Source: Zerene cesonia (taxonomy: Eukaryota; Arthropoda; Insecta; Lepidoptera; Pieridae). From it: a stretch of 64,000 bases of DNA. Shown here in pieces: positions 22,561 through 34,886 of this stretch. The position numbers were made by a program, and so were the translations under genes. Within the stretch, counting starts at the first letter, position 1. Each line of letters begins with the position of its first letter. Below the pieces are notes generated by a model. The model was not told the DNA's origin. It saw only the letters and a program-made list of their open reading frames with translations, and did not search any database. The stretch is taken from positions 372,001 through 436,000 of the forward strand of contig NC_052114.1 of the NCBI RefSeq assembly GCF_012273895.1, given 5' to 3'.

Positions 22561-23764
22561 GTTCAATTACTGGATACTGTTTGGTCTGAAAATTTCAGCG
22601 ACCCTTTTGGTGCTCGGAAAGACAAAAAATCAAACAAATCAATTTATACTTTTATGTTTTTATCGTCTTAATTATTATGTTAGGTTATCCATGTTGTTGC
22701 TTATTTAATTTTTGCTATTCGATCTTACTTTGAAGATAATGATCTAACTTTATTTCATTAAGTTTGAACAGTAGCAACGATTTAAGCTTATATTGCATTA
22801 AGTACATACATTTTAGTGGCCAGATATAATGTGGTTACTATTTTATTAGTTGATGTTGACTTGTCTTACCATAAAAAACCTTCAATATTGTATCCATACG
22901 ACTTATATACACGAAATCGCAAACACTACTCTGAAACATCAAATAGACGCTAAAAAGAAACATTCCTACACGTACAATGTTTGTATCGATTTGTTTTCAA
23001 AACAAAATACACCTTTACCAACCTCGTACTAGATAACTGCATAAAAAAATTACTCTTCATTATCGTTTAACAAGTAAAAACAGACGTGTCACGTAATTAA
23101 GTTAATTAACATATTCAATGTTAAAATAACAGTGGATACATAAATTAAAGATGTCACTGTATCGAGACAGACAGACAGACAGCTGATTCGATCAATCCTT
23201 CTGGAAATACCTGTTCGCGATCGGAGTTCAACGGTAATATACATTTTATGCTGATGATACAAGGTCTAAATTCAGGTGCGCAATTGTTATGTACGATTCA
23301 ATAAATTCCTAAGACAGGAGCGATTGTTTTCACATTAAAAAAGTTCAGACATTGTCTACGGACGCGATGTGTTTTTTGGTTTTATGGGACACGGTATGAA
23401 ATCGGTTTATGTTTGCTTATTTAACCTTTATGTTTTCCTTCTGCCGATGTCGTTTAAGATAATGTATTCAGATGCATTACGCGTGTTGTATCGCTATAGT
23501 TAGAAAGTGGAGATGATGTGTTGCCGATATAACAAATAATATAAATATCGAGGTTAAGTAACATTTGGCACGGTCATAAATTGGATGGCAATTTCTTTTC
23601 TGCTTTTAACTTATTCCTATTAATTCAAGAGTTAATCATTTATTACTTATTAGGAGTTATATATACTTTATCTACCAATCTTATCTATTAACTTGGCTGA
23701 AGTTAGGCTGGTTAGAATCTTCTACAGTAATTGCACTTGTCTACACAAATATGAAAAGAGGAAA
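22561..23764. other. AT-rich DNA
   Basis: Besides the GACA microsatellite, the stretch shows no repeats or credible frames. AATTGCACTTGTC at 23731 matches a miRNA seed by chance only (see the rejected items). Confidence 0.4.
23166..23182 (+). repeat. GACA microsatellite
   Basis: GACAGACAGACAGACAG, four units. It may be the remnant of a GACA-rich repeat end like those at 565-730. Confidence 0.55.
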
Positions 23765-23923
23765 CTTTTAATTTTTGTATTTGTATTTTGTATGTGTATG
23801 ACGTTTTCACGCAATAATCACTGGACCGATTTCAAAAATTCTATCACCATTAGAAAGCTGTAACTTCATTGAGTGACACAGGCTATTTGTGTACCACGGG
23901 CGAAGCCGGGGCGAACAGCTAGA
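23765..23923 (+). mobile_element. Helitron-like element, 3' end
   Basis: It ends ACGGGCGAAGCCGGGGCGAA then CAGCTAG. Upstream blocks GACGTTTTCACGCAATAATC, CTGGACCGATTTCAAAAATT and TAGAAAGCTGTAACTTCATT match the 3443-3606 copy. The 5' limit is uncertain. Confidence 0.55.
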
Positions 23924-24384
23924 ATTTTATATAAATACTGTTTTAATAACAGGAAGTACTAAAACATATAATTAAACGACATATAACAGAATTTTAAGTT
24001 CAAAGCAATCAGTCTATACATTTCTTAGCTCTGTGTTATGTGATACTAAGTACAGCAGCTTTATCGGGACTTTACGGCCAAATCAACTTACCTTGGAATG
24101 TTATTATATATATTGAAGGGCTTTAGTAGCAAAATTCTTAAAAACGTCAACAAATTTTGTCATACGAAGAAGTGAATTTCCACTAATTACATGAATTTAC
24201 TGTGTAGAACTAAGCATGATTCACAAAAACAAATAAAAGGCAAATCGGGCGTATTGTAGCGCTGCGTATATCCATATGTCCATCCCAAATCTCAAACAAA
24301 AGGAACAGTAACACGGGCCACTACTTAGCTAACTGAGATCTCCTTTTTAGGTGAGTGTGAACGTGTAGAGAACTAATTAAGCGA

Positions 24385-24500
24385 AACAAGCGCTTGCGCA
24401 GCGTTAATCACCGCCCCCCCCTCACCCGCTACCTGGGGGGCGAGACACAGAGTTGCTTTTAGCGCTTGTGTCGCTGTAATCTTCGGAATTCCAATATATT
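24385..24500. promoter_or_regulatory. GC-rich element with GCGCTTG repeats
   Basis: ACAAGCGCTTGCGCAGCG and TTAGCGCTTGTGTCGCTG are related both as direct and as inverted repeats, on either side of a C-rich and a G-rich run (ACCGCCCCCCCCCTCACCC and CTGGGGGGCGAG). TAATTAA sites flank the island. Function unknown. Confidence 0.25.
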
Positions 24501-25580
24501 CCGTTAATTAACTAATTATACTCGGTGTGATTTATTTCGGTGGATGCTTTGTTTACTGCGGTGTTTGAGGTTTGGTAATGAGATAATGTTATATGGCAAT
24601 ATGGCAAATACGTTAATTGTTCAAAATTTAACGAATTTATTTTGGCCAAGGTAAGGTAGCGAATAACGAATACTGAATCCTTGAATATCTTACACTTTTT
24701 AAAATGAAATCGGAAACTAAAGAACGAATAATCCATTATGAAAATTTCCTTAGCAAAAATAAGCATGTATATATGGTACAGTAGTGTCTAAAAACCTCGA
24801 TGCCTTATTAAAATAAGAATCCGACCATAAACTTCATCGTGGAGATGTGAAGAATCCAATTGAATATCCTGATAGTAGTACCAAACGATCATATTCGCAA
24901 CGTTCTCAGAAGCTGTTGCTATTAAAATTCGCCCATAAAATTCTCACTCGCACAACGGAATTTGACGCAAAAAACCTTCCTACGTGACAAATTAATCGTC
25001 TCAACTCGGATAATTAACAGTTAATCCGGTAACACGTTAACAAAACTGAAAAATAAAGGAAAAAAAACGAAACAATACGATACCACGGCTGTATTACTTC
25101 ATTCCGCGCGCTTCGACGGACAAAAACGAATACGGTGCAGTGCGGCCAACGGTAGCGAAATAATAAGATCGCACAACAAAATAAATAAGTGGCCGAAACA
25201 AAAGGGAGGCTCAAATAAGGCCAAAAGGTTTAAGAGTGACGCGGTGTGGGCTGTGCTCATTGTCTTCTAAACTTTAGCGAGCCCGAACGCGTGGAGGAGG
25301 CAAACGGCATTCATATGTTCTACATATATTTATTTCCCTAATGTTATCCCATATCATAGAACAAAATGGCATATTATACAAGTATTCCTTATATTTTTAA
25401 CTCACCGACTATCTTTGTACAAATTTTATCTAAATAAGTTAAATATTTACGCATTATGTAGGATTTTCCCATCGTCTAGGTACTAAGATTCCATTTTAGT
25501 TGCAAGGAAACGTTTTGACACAAGAAAATCTTGTCTTTATTAGCTTTCTAAAATGAGCCATGTAGCAATATATATACAAT
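24501..25580. other. AT-rich DNA; island at 25070-25310
   Basis: 25070-25310 (ATTCCGCGCGCTTCGACGGA, GTGCAGTGCGGCCAACGGTA, GTGACGCGGTGTGGGCTGTG) is GC-richer and repeat-free, perhaps regulatory. The other part is plain AT-rich DNA. Confidence 0.35.
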
Positions 25581-25766
25581 ACTAGCTGCGCCCCGCGGTT
25601 TCACCCGCGTAAATCCGTATCCCGTAGGAATATCGGGATAAAAAATAGATGTTGGCCGATTCTCAGACCTACCCAATATGCTTACCAAATTTCAGAGGAA
25701 TCGGTCAAGCCGTTTCGGAGGAGTATGGCAACGAAAACTGTGACACGAGAATTTTATATATATAGA
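25581..25766 (-). mobile_element. Helitron-like element, TATATA-ended subtype
   Basis: The left end is ACTAGCTGCGCCCCGCGGTT then TCACCCGCG, a GC hairpin close to the CTAGT end. The right end, read in minus, starts TCTATATATATAAAATTCTC after an A. It shares CCCGTAGGAATATCGGGATA with the 200-bp copies but has a different 5' part (GGAGGAGTATGGCAACGAAA). Confidence 0.7.
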
Positions 25767-26179
25767 TAATATACAATTGCATATACTCTCTACTGAATTG
25801 TTTCCTAATAGAAACCTCAATTGACACTTTATTTTCTACCTCTAGTTAAAAATTAAACAATTTACAACATTCTGAATTCCTAACAACATAAAGTCATTAT
25901 AGAATTAGAAACAATAACGACGATATAACAACATGAACAAAACATATAAATTGCTATGCGTGACACTTAGCAATCGATACTTAACCATTTAAGGGACCGC
26001 TTTTACAACTAGCAGACCTCCTAGCAACCGATGTGAATGATAATGATGATTTCATTGATGACTCCTGTTTGGAAAGGATAAATGATAACATCAGTCGCAT
26101 TGGTAGTCAATGGGCTGTTTGAGCGGAATACGAATTGTTCTGAGAGGAGATCTTGCTGTGTTACTCAATATATAATAAT

Positions 26180-26381
26180 TCTTACGTAATATTATAAATG
26201 CGAAAGTTTGTAAGGAGGTGTGTGTGTTTGTTGCTCTTTCACGCAAAAACTACTTAAACGATTGCAATGAAATTTAGTACGTAGATAGCTTGATACGATA
26301 ATAATTTGAATAACATATGGGCAACTTTTTATCTTGATATTCCTACTGGATACGGACTTACGGCCGCGGGGCGCAGCTAGT
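26180..26381 (+). mobile_element. Helitron-like element, about 200 bp, both ends present
   Basis: It starts TCTTACGTAATATTATAAAT then GCGAAAGTTTGTAAGGAGG and ends GGCCGCGGGGCGCAGCTAGT. The internal block TCTTTCACGCAAAAACTACT is typical of the family. Confidence 0.68.
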
Positions 26382-28411
26382 CTTGCTGTACGGTAGCGAT
26401 TCCGTATGACGTTCAAAACAAATTAATCATGTGGTGGTATGTCCTTATATAGGAAAGGAGTAAGTGTATTGGTTGTTTCTCCTTCTTTCACGTCGTTATG
26501 GGACGGCATGATCTTATAATACTGTTGGTGATAGGAGGACTAGAGAGTGCCATACACTACTCCATCCGTTATATATCATCTCTCTCGGAATTTCCTTTGA
26601 TTACGTAAGCGAAGCCGCGGGTGGAAGGTTGTAAAGTCATAATTTATCAATTGCTAAATTTTTGAAACATTGATAAATGGATTTGATGTGACAATTTTAT
26701 ACCACGCCTTAAGACGCTTCAAATTAATTCACACATAATATTTTCAGTTTCTATGGCTATTTTATACTTTAAAAGAAAATATCTCATACAAATCGCTTCC
26801 ATACTAAAAATTGTAGAATTCAACATCACATCCACGTTTTCCCACTCGATGTATCGCAGGATACCGAAAGAAAAAAGTCTTGCAATGGAATCGAAGCCTT
26901 GCTTCCTACGTGCTGTGCGGCATGACTCTTATTGCCCAGAAATTAGAGTGCAAATCCATCAGCCGCTGCTAATTAAGCCTGTCATACTGGCCATTGATAA
27001 CTTGACAGTAAGTCCAGTTTTTAGAATTACACAATAAGTTTAGTCATTGCTTTCTTACCAGTCAACTGATATATGTTCGGAATTGGCGTTTACGAAATTC
27101 CAATGTCTGCTAAATCGGTAGAGGAAAAACGCATCCGAAGAAATTCAGGACATTTTTTTATAAGTTATTTTGCCTAGTTTAAAATATCGTTCAAGGCATA
27201 CGTGTAATTTTACAGGACATATTTGTTATTTACTAGCATATTAGGTGCATTTAAACCTAGTGGTCTTATTATCTTATTATTAGAGCCTTATTAAATCTCT
27301 TTTCAAAAATATTACCAATCATCCAGCTAAATATTGCTCGATCTCCCAAATACACAACCATATCATAACACCTATATAGTCTCGACATCGATAGCTCAAC
27401 TAGTCTTAACATTATATACCCAGAGGTACATATAAGCACATAAACCCCGTCTAAGTCTGTCGGTACAGTCAAGTACAGTCGAGATATTTGAGGTACAGCC
27501 GAGTTTCAAACACGAATGTCGGTTTTACATTACAATTGTCGCGCCAACCTGCGACGGAATATGATAAATCAGTACGTGGATGTACAGTCAGTGAAGAAAT
27601 ACGCTATATTTATATTTCTTTTATTAAAAAAATATATTTAACGTAGTTGTCGGAATAAATGAGAATAAAGCTCTCTCATATAATTAGTTAGTCGCAATTT
27701 CTGCTTTAGGTTGGCATAATTTGGAAGTTGATATATATTTTTTATAATATTTAATATCACTCTTTTCGAATAAATTTTCCTTAATAATAGCTATTTGATC
27801 CAACATTTTGTATTCAAAACGACTTGATAGCAAAGTTTAAAGTTTATTTAGAGTGCAGTGAACACTATTAAAATCGCCATTAAAGACAATCAAATATCAA
27901 AGTATGTAGTAGTGATTACATACTTCATTAATATTTTCAATGTCTCTTTATAATTATTCTTATGAACTTCATACATAAAACGAATTGTTTCTTCTTGAAT
28001 AAATTTATCACATCTACACATTTCTAACGAACCTAAGAAAAACGCCTCAGTTATAGTGTCTTAAAAACATAAGTATCATGAAAGAGAAATATTTAATTTT
28101 CGCACTTTTCTCCGCGACAGTACAAAGCATAGATTTACAAGCTCACTGCGGCTCATATCCACGGGTATTTACAGACGAACGATTATCTGAGACTGCATGT
28201 CCTTACATGTAGAGGTCGCCAGTTCAATCCTATTACTTCATTATACCCACTGTAAATATGACAATAACACGATTTCATTATATCGGAAATGAGATCTTTA
28301 TAGCAGTGAGATGAAGCTTACTTCTTCATGAATAATTTTGGCCTGAACCTTTTAACAGTCTTATTTATGAACACCCGAATCGTCATTCGCATGGTGCTAA
28401 GCTAGCAACTC
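26382..28411. other. AT-rich DNA with scattered short repeats
   Basis: A GAAGCCGCGGGTGGAAGG remnant at 26610 may be a Helitron end. GTACAG[TC]C occurs four times at 27463-27590. AAGTATGTA/TACATACTT (27900-27925) is a 9-bp hairpin. GTTCAATCC at 28222 resembles a B box but has no clear A box. The 94-codon plus frame at 26753-27037 is unrecognisable. Confidence 0.35.
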
Positions 28412-28542
28412 AGACTAATCCACACTAATCTATCTCTGTACCAAATTTCATTCAGATACCATGAGCTGATTTCGCACTAAAGAGTTGCTAGCATACATCC
28501 ATCCATACTTATAAACTTTCGCGTTTTGTAATATTAGAAGGA
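28412..28542 (-). mobile_element. Helitron-like element, 3'-truncated
   Basis: In minus orientation it starts TCCTTCTAATATTACAAAAC and GCGAAAGTTTATAAGTATGG. The left part matches the copy at 52850-53000 (CTAATCCACACTAATCTATC, TACCAAATTTCATTCAGATA). The GC hairpin end is lost. Confidence 0.5.
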
Positions 28543-28982
28543 TAATTTTTATATTAACATAACTTTGTGTTATTTTTCAGGGATCTATCATAGATATACA
28601 TTTTGAACCTCTGAAAATAGGCACCAAATAAATATTTCCCTCACGCAAGAGTACCATCTAGTGTTAACTTTATTTTATTTCGCTCGGGCAAGTTGTTTTT
28701 TCACGACAGTGTGTTAGATAGCGCGTTCGAGGAAGGCCTAATGAAGATCTTAATTGGGTGTCGTGTGCGGACGGCCTTATCTCGCGATGTGACGTCACAC
28801 TATAGGAATTTACTACGAAAATTTAATAATTTGTGTCCGTTTCGTAATATGTTATGAATGCGTAGTAAGAAAAACCGGTGACAAAACATATATACGTATG
28901 AGCATTGAGCATCTATACTTTGGTATAAAATAATAATCGCTATAAATAAACTAGAAGTCACACGGTCAGATTCATAACCTGT

Positions 28983-29182
28983 ACTAGCTGCGCGCGGTTT
29001 CATCCGCGGACGAACCCATGGGCAATAGCAAGTATTTATATAGCTCATGTCTTATTCTTACGTATAAGATATATTATGGTAAAATTTCATTAAAATCGAT
29101 TCATTGGTTTTTACGTGAAAGAGTACCTAACAAACATTCATTCTACATAAATGCAAACTTTTACGTTTATAGCACTAGTAGA
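28983..29182 (-). mobile_element. Helitron-like element, about 200 bp
   Basis: The left end is ACTAGCTGCGCGCGGTTTCA then TCCGCGG. The right end in minus reads TCTACTAGTGCTATAAACGT and AAAAGTTTGCATTTATG. The middle is diverged but keeps GGTTTTTACGTGAAAGAGTA. Confidence 0.62.
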
Positions 29183-29469
29183 ATGTTATGCTCCGTAATA
29201 TTGAAATTGCAATATCTTGAGGCTCACAAAATTACATAGGTGGTAAAAACCGAAAATCAGATTGAATAATTTCATTAATAACTTCCACCACCTCAACTCA
29301 GCTAGTATTCTTTCGCGATACAAAATAGCTCTGATGATCCCACAACGTCCCAAGCACTCCGCCGATCCAAGCCACCCACACGCCGACCAGCATAAACCCA
29401 CAACGACCTTCAAATACCTCTCATATCATTAACATATCCCAGCGTCAAGCAGGCATTAATCACACGCGA

Positions 29470-29710
29470 CGACAGTGCCCTATCAACCATACAAAAATAA
29501 ACAATGTGGAAAAAATCACGCGATACAACCATTACAAAATAACTCTGTGTAGTGATTCGATTTACCAGATACAAAATCAATCCGGGGACACGCGACGAAA
29601 TGTAAATTATTGCTCGTAAACGCCATTTTCGGCGTTTCGCCTGTGACGTCACAGTAGCTCGCTAAAGATCCTCTGATAACGCGCCAAACGTTTCGTTTCA
29701 AGTATTTACA
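29470..29710. promoter_or_regulatory. Candidate element with CRE palindrome
   Basis: AAACGCCATTTTCGGCGTTT (29619-29638) contains inverted AAACGCC/GGCGTTT, followed by TGTGACGTCACA (29642-29653). GATAACGCGCCAAACG follows. It could instead be part of an unrecognised transposon, because the GCCATTTT...GACGTCAC combination recurs in moth repeats. Confidence 0.25.
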
Positions 29711-30169
29711 TTTACTCGTGCTTTACATTATTGTTTAACTGCTTCAGGTCCGAATAAAGCATTAGTTTGTTACATTTGTTCATTTACATTCTACGCGTTT
29801 GTCATTTTTGACCGTTTTGATTTCATTTTTATTGCACCATGCATGCGTTTCGTCTGTCTTTTAATATTCTTAATATTCATTGTTGACTGCAATTATATAA
29901 CCGCAAATTTCCACCAGAAAATGTAAATACATCCGCTTCATATAAAATAGATTCAGAAAATTTAAGTTTTTTACTACGTCTCTGTAGCACATAATACAGA
30001 ACTGATTATATTTTTATATGAATATTATTGTTTCATAACATTCTGATAAAAAATATGACATCTTAATCCCATTTATTGCAAATCTTGTCTTTTTCAAAGA
30101 ATTCCCGAACGTCGCTTCACATCAAAATCGTATTTAAAATAGGACAAAAGCTGTCAGGGCAGTAAACCT

Positions 30170-30380
30170 CAAACGTCACTGTGTGGCGTATCTACGAGGG
30201 TGGCACGCACACGGACACACTGAGACGATCATTTACATACGACGGGGCGCTTGGAGTGAAAAGGACGCCGCCGAGGGAGTACACCCTCGCTCGCGCTAGA
30301 CAGAGACCAATATATTCCCATCATTTGCTAAAAAAGCGAAAAGTGGGCGGGGGATTACATTATAGTAGCGAAAGTAATCG
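30170..30380. promoter_or_regulatory. CpG-rich candidate promoter
   Basis: CGACGGGGCGCTTGGAGTGA, GGACGCCGCCGAGGGAGTAC, ACCCTCGCTCGCGC, GTGGGCGGGGGATTA and ATCGATA occur within 200 bp. CGAGGG/CCCTCG form a short inverted repeat. A 72-codon plus frame overlaps but resembles nothing I know. Confidence 0.3.
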
Positions 30381-31998
30381 ATATTCTGTTTTAGTATAAG
30401 GTTGTTAGACCCGTGCATCTGCAGCCTAAATACACTGCCGAGGTCACGAGCTTTTTATACTGCCCTTATGTTAGGTTTATTGAGATAGATTCATAGATAC
30501 CTAAATGTTGGTAACATACTAATTACCTACCTAACACACTAATTATACACTTTTTAATATATACGTAACTTTCAGAATAAGGTATGCCCGTGTTCCTGAA
30601 AATCTAACTCTATTTCTTATTGGAGTTTTTAAAAGACTAAGATCCAATTTGAATCCAAGTTGTGGAACGGTATCTGAAATATTATATTATTATATTATAG
30701 ATAAATAAGATTTTATCTTACTTTAATATGTAATCGCGATGGAATTTGTATAAATTAAGGAAGTCCTTATTAAATTTGTGAACTTGCTTACATTTTAGCA
30801 GATTGTACAATAATGGTTTTAATTATTTGCCGTAGTAAGAACTCAAATCAATATGGTTATTGAAAAGGAAGTAAAACAAACATTTTTATTAAAACAAACG
30901 AAAACAATTACTCATGTGAAGCCTCTAGCACTCTACCCAGGAACTTCATTGACTATTAATTCAACAAATGACACAACTATCATCAAAGGCATCCATTATT
31001 GAGCACCTGGTCAGTCCTCGATTACCACAAGTCCACACCGAAGGGGTTTAATAGAAGGGTCAATTGGGTATCAAAGATGCACCGTTTAGAGCGAATGACC
31101 CGTGGGACATTTCGCGCGTAATTTCACCGGCCCCGCCAGCCCAAGTCGCAAATGACCGGTACAAGATAAACTGCTTTGCCTTTATGCTGGCCTGGTACTT
31201 TGTCATTTTTTTGATAGCGTGTTAATTTGAGTATACCGTATGGAAGATACTTCTGAATTGTGATATCCTGGTACCTTCTATTTTGACTGACTTCCCCAAT
31301 TACAATAGAATTACTTTAGTAAGAACAACTAGGAAATCTAGGGAAATGGAAAAGCTACCAGTTGTAATGAAGTCACTTCTTAATTTTAACGTTATAAAAA
31401 TGCAGGCGATTCATGAGCTCATGGAACCATCCTGCAATGAACTTAGACATTACTTAACTTACAGACTTAACTTACTTTGAGGTAAAACCGCAAATTTAAA
31501 CTCAAATACAGTCGTAAACTAAATTTAAATAAAATCCCCTTTAATTATTTCGTTTGTAACATTGAATTATAAAGTATATAAAATTACGTATACATAAACT
31601 ATCTTATAACAATAGTATAATTTCTGAAGATATACTGACCGTGTTAACTTTCTTAATATCTTGTAAGCTAACCTATTTGACAACTATAGAAACAATAACC
31701 ATAACATTTCACTTTATATAAAATGAAATACACCGTCTTCTATTGATAAATTCTATGTGTAAAAAATCACCGAGTAAGGGGGATTTATTTTTAGTGTCGT
31801 GAAGAAAATATTTATTTGCCATTAATATTATTATTTTAACATTTTATGTGTAAATGTTTTTTTTTCTTACAAAATATTAACAACAAAGTGAAATTGCGTA
31901 GACTACTTGCGTAAGGTCAATATAAAATAATAAGAACTGCACTTGTGACTTATCAAATCTAGAACCTATCAATGACATAATAAAATATCATCCGCTGA

Positions 31999-32070
31999 AA
32001 CCCGCGCGTCACGTAAATCTGCAATGACGTGACGTAACGCGACGTATCGTGTCGTAACGTAACAGCGGGT
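31999..32070. repeat. 10-bp-phased CG-rich tandem (GWCGTAWCGY)
   Basis: Units GACGTAACGC, GACGTATCGT and GTCGTAACGT follow each other at 32031-32060, preceded by TGACGT and ended by AAC. Five ACGT cores lie within 50 bp, and ACCCGC/GCGGGT flank the block. It may be a degenerate minisatellite or a phased array of CRE-half-site motifs. Confidence 0.5.
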
Positions 32071-32169
32071 AAGGGGATATTTATATAGTGATAAAATCCA
32101 TTTACGAGCGCTGCCTTACAATGCGGGACGAACAAACTTTATTTCCATAGCTTTCATATCTAGCTGAGG

Positions 32170-32585
32170 CTAGGGATGGGACGGGTTGTCGATAGTTTTG
32201 ACATAATAATTTAGGATATCTTTGTATTGGAATGTGGTTGTTTAAAATCTTTTTACAGCGATCATCCAATTATGAAGCAATTGCTTATGAGTAGATACAG
32301 GAATATTAGAAGTATGACTGGATTTTAATATTAGACGTAAATCAGGAAATTTCATGATTGACATTTTTCTTTTATTCTATTACTATGATTTTATTAAGTC
32401 AATGTAAATATAGGTTATCACTTAAGTAACAAAAAAAAAAAACTTCAAACAAAGTTTCAGGCATAAATATGATATGATATCTTACCATTACGTAAAAATA
32501 TTACTAAGGTCGATAATCCATGTATCTAAAAAGATATCGACAAATATCATCGACAAGTGATTGTCACCCATCATTCACTATCCGA
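32170..32585. mobile_element. Possible MITE with inverted GGGATGGG...TTGTCGAT ends
   Basis: The left end reads GCTAGGGATGGGACGGGTTG then TCGATAG. The right end, reverse-complemented, reads GATGGGTGACAATCACTTGT then CGATGATATTTGTCGATATC. A similar block, GTGATGGGATCCTGTCGATA, occurs at 50554-50573. The interior is AT-rich with an A12 run. Boundaries are approximate and no target duplication was found. Confidence 0.4.
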
Positions 32586-32970
32586 AGCCACCCTCAGTTT
32601 TCCTTCAATTTTCCTTTTGCGATCTCTACTCACTTAATTGACGAAGAATTTTGATTGGTCCCAGTGTAGACGCCATATTTCTATGCATCCGTCGCGACGG
32701 TTTTTTTTTTAATTTCATCCCAACTCATTTATATTCCGTTTATTTTAATGGTAAGGTTCGTTATTGTTCTCGGTCCCGATAATATTTTCGACTCTAATTG
32801 CCCTCTTGTACCAGCTTCTCGAAGTATGTTTGTTTACATTGAGGGATATTTCAATTGTTCCTCTGCTTTGGATTCCTTTTTTAAGCTTATGTGTTTCACA
32901 GAAAGATACCTTGGCTGACCTGGCTATTTTATGTACAATGTTGAATTATGACTCTCGCTGTAATATTATA

Positions 32971-33070
32971 TTATCAGCCCATAAAGGTACCTTAAACTTA
33001 GCTAGGTTCGGACATAGTCCACCACGTCGGCCAAGTGCGGGGTTTTGACTCTTTGACATGCTGGTTTCGA
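32971..33070 (+). repeat. Dispersed repeat A, truncated copy
   Basis: Retained blocks are TTATCAGCCCATAAAGG, TTCGGACATAGTCCACCACG, TCGGCCAAGTGCGGGGTTTT and GACATGCTGGTTTCG. The middle segment with the CTGGGACACGGG block is deleted. An ORF runs into this repeat and is therefore suspect. Confidence 0.55.
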
Positions 33071-34886
33071 TTTGTAATGTTATTGTTATGTTAATCAGAA
33101 TGGTTGAAATATTGATATGAACCCTAGATATAAGGTGCTTATAACGTCATTTTCAGACATAGATTAATTTGTCAATTTAAATTACCCGAAAAATATAAGT
33201 GAAAAGGAAGAATAAGAGAAATCGTATCAAAGTCCCATCTATTGATAAATTTTTCCCATTTCCTTTCAGAAGTACAATCGTAACAATCTCAATCCATCAC
33301 CACATTCACGAACAAAACAGTACACCAACAACAAATTATGGCATCCCTTAATAACCCGCGTCTAAACCCACTCAAAGCTCACACTAACTCAAAGCCAGCA
33401 CTAAATAACATTTCAATCACAGCAATTACTCGTCAGCGGTACCTGAATACTAACTGATTAAACAGTAGGACATAAGACAGCAATGACAAAATGGACGCCG
33501 CCGATTCACTTGTTCCCATTCAAGCAGAAGGCTCTACAAATTTCCAGAATGGTCCCCATTCAAATGTCACGATGGCCCCATTGTAAACGAACAGCTGGTG
33601 TTCAACGTCAGACTGTAGAATCGTTTATCGATTGCGCTTGCGCATACGTCATTGCCTCGCGCTAAATCCTTTGGTCTTCCTGTAACGTGGGTTTGATGGT
33701 AATTGTTTGATTTCTATGGTGGGATGGGGAATTCTGTGGGATTCCTAATTTCTATTTTTTATAGTATATGGTATTTTGGAATCTTTTGAAGAATTTATCA
33801 AACAAAAGCTCAATACCAAATAAAAACGAAAAAAGAGCAGATTGCGATATTTTTTTCCAAACGATTCTATTTGTTAAGAAACATTTCAGAAGACTTTATT
33901 TTCTAAATCGTATCAATGTTTAATGCAACATTACAAGTCACTAAATTAAATTAACTCGACAAAATATATTGACAGTTTATAACATAACGGATAATAGCGG
34001 AATCTTGTATAGAATAAATGAATAGAATCTTAAACTAAGTCACATGTAACACACACACATTTCTTCCTATCGGAGTTTAGGAGAGGTTTTATGAGGTCGC
34101 TTTTATGTTAATTGGACCCGCCAAATGAGCCGTCTAAGGACTTTCAGGACGGAATTAGTAATTTGATTACTCCCTTATCTTATATCCTCCTGTGTCTGAT
34201 TGCTGATATACTATTGATAGCGAGGCATTTAAGAACTATTCGTGGCCCGTGACTTTGCCTATTTCGCAAAATTTACCAACGTTACCATTTACGGGCTTAG
34301 GTCGGACTCCATACATTTAAATCGACCTCTCGTAGACGGATCGGCTGAGGGAGTGGAACATGCTGCTATTAAATTTAATACTTCTTATAGATACTAAGAA
34401 AATACACAAAATCAGAGAAATCAGTATTGTTGAGAAGATATAGGAATGTCTGTAAATGGCTTGATCATATAAATGTAATTTAAAAATATGTGCAAAATAA
34501 CTACATACATAAACATAGTGAATATATCCACTATTAAGAGAATTGCTCTGCGAAAAACATTTCGTTTTAAATACATATCATGCAAAAGTAAGACAACTAT
34601 AAGTTAAAAGCTTTCCAAAAATCAATAATCTAGATACAACCTAGTATACACTGGGTAGAGAACTATTATTGCAAAATGTCGGCTTGCATCCGGGCAGGTT
34701 CATTAACCCCCACCCCCCACCCCTCGTGTCCGGGGAAGGTAAATATTGTAAGTCTGTTATGAAATATTTGCTGAAGGTTTGCGAGTATTGTTTGTTCTTC
34801 TATAGCTTATATGAATGTTGCGGATTGCATGAAATAATTGCATTGTGAGATTCGTAGGATATATTTTAAGGATGAATGAATGATTG
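33071..34886. other. Intergenic-type DNA
   Basis: C-rich runs (CCCCCACCCCCCACCCC near 34708) and a moderately GC-rich stretch at 33480-33670 are seen. A 60-codon plus frame there shows no recognisable domain. Confidence 0.35.

Noticed and set aside
23729..23745. AATTGCACTTGTC, resembling the 5' part of miR-92
   Set aside because: No complementary arm exists within 80 bp on either side, so no precursor hairpin can form.
28195..28235. GTTCAATCC as the B box of a SINE or tRNA
   Set aside because: No A box or cloverleaf could be found upstream, and no second copy was seen in the window.
34690..34730. C-rich run as a minus-strand G-quadruplex
   Set aside because: Only three clear runs are present close together; a fourth would need a long loop.
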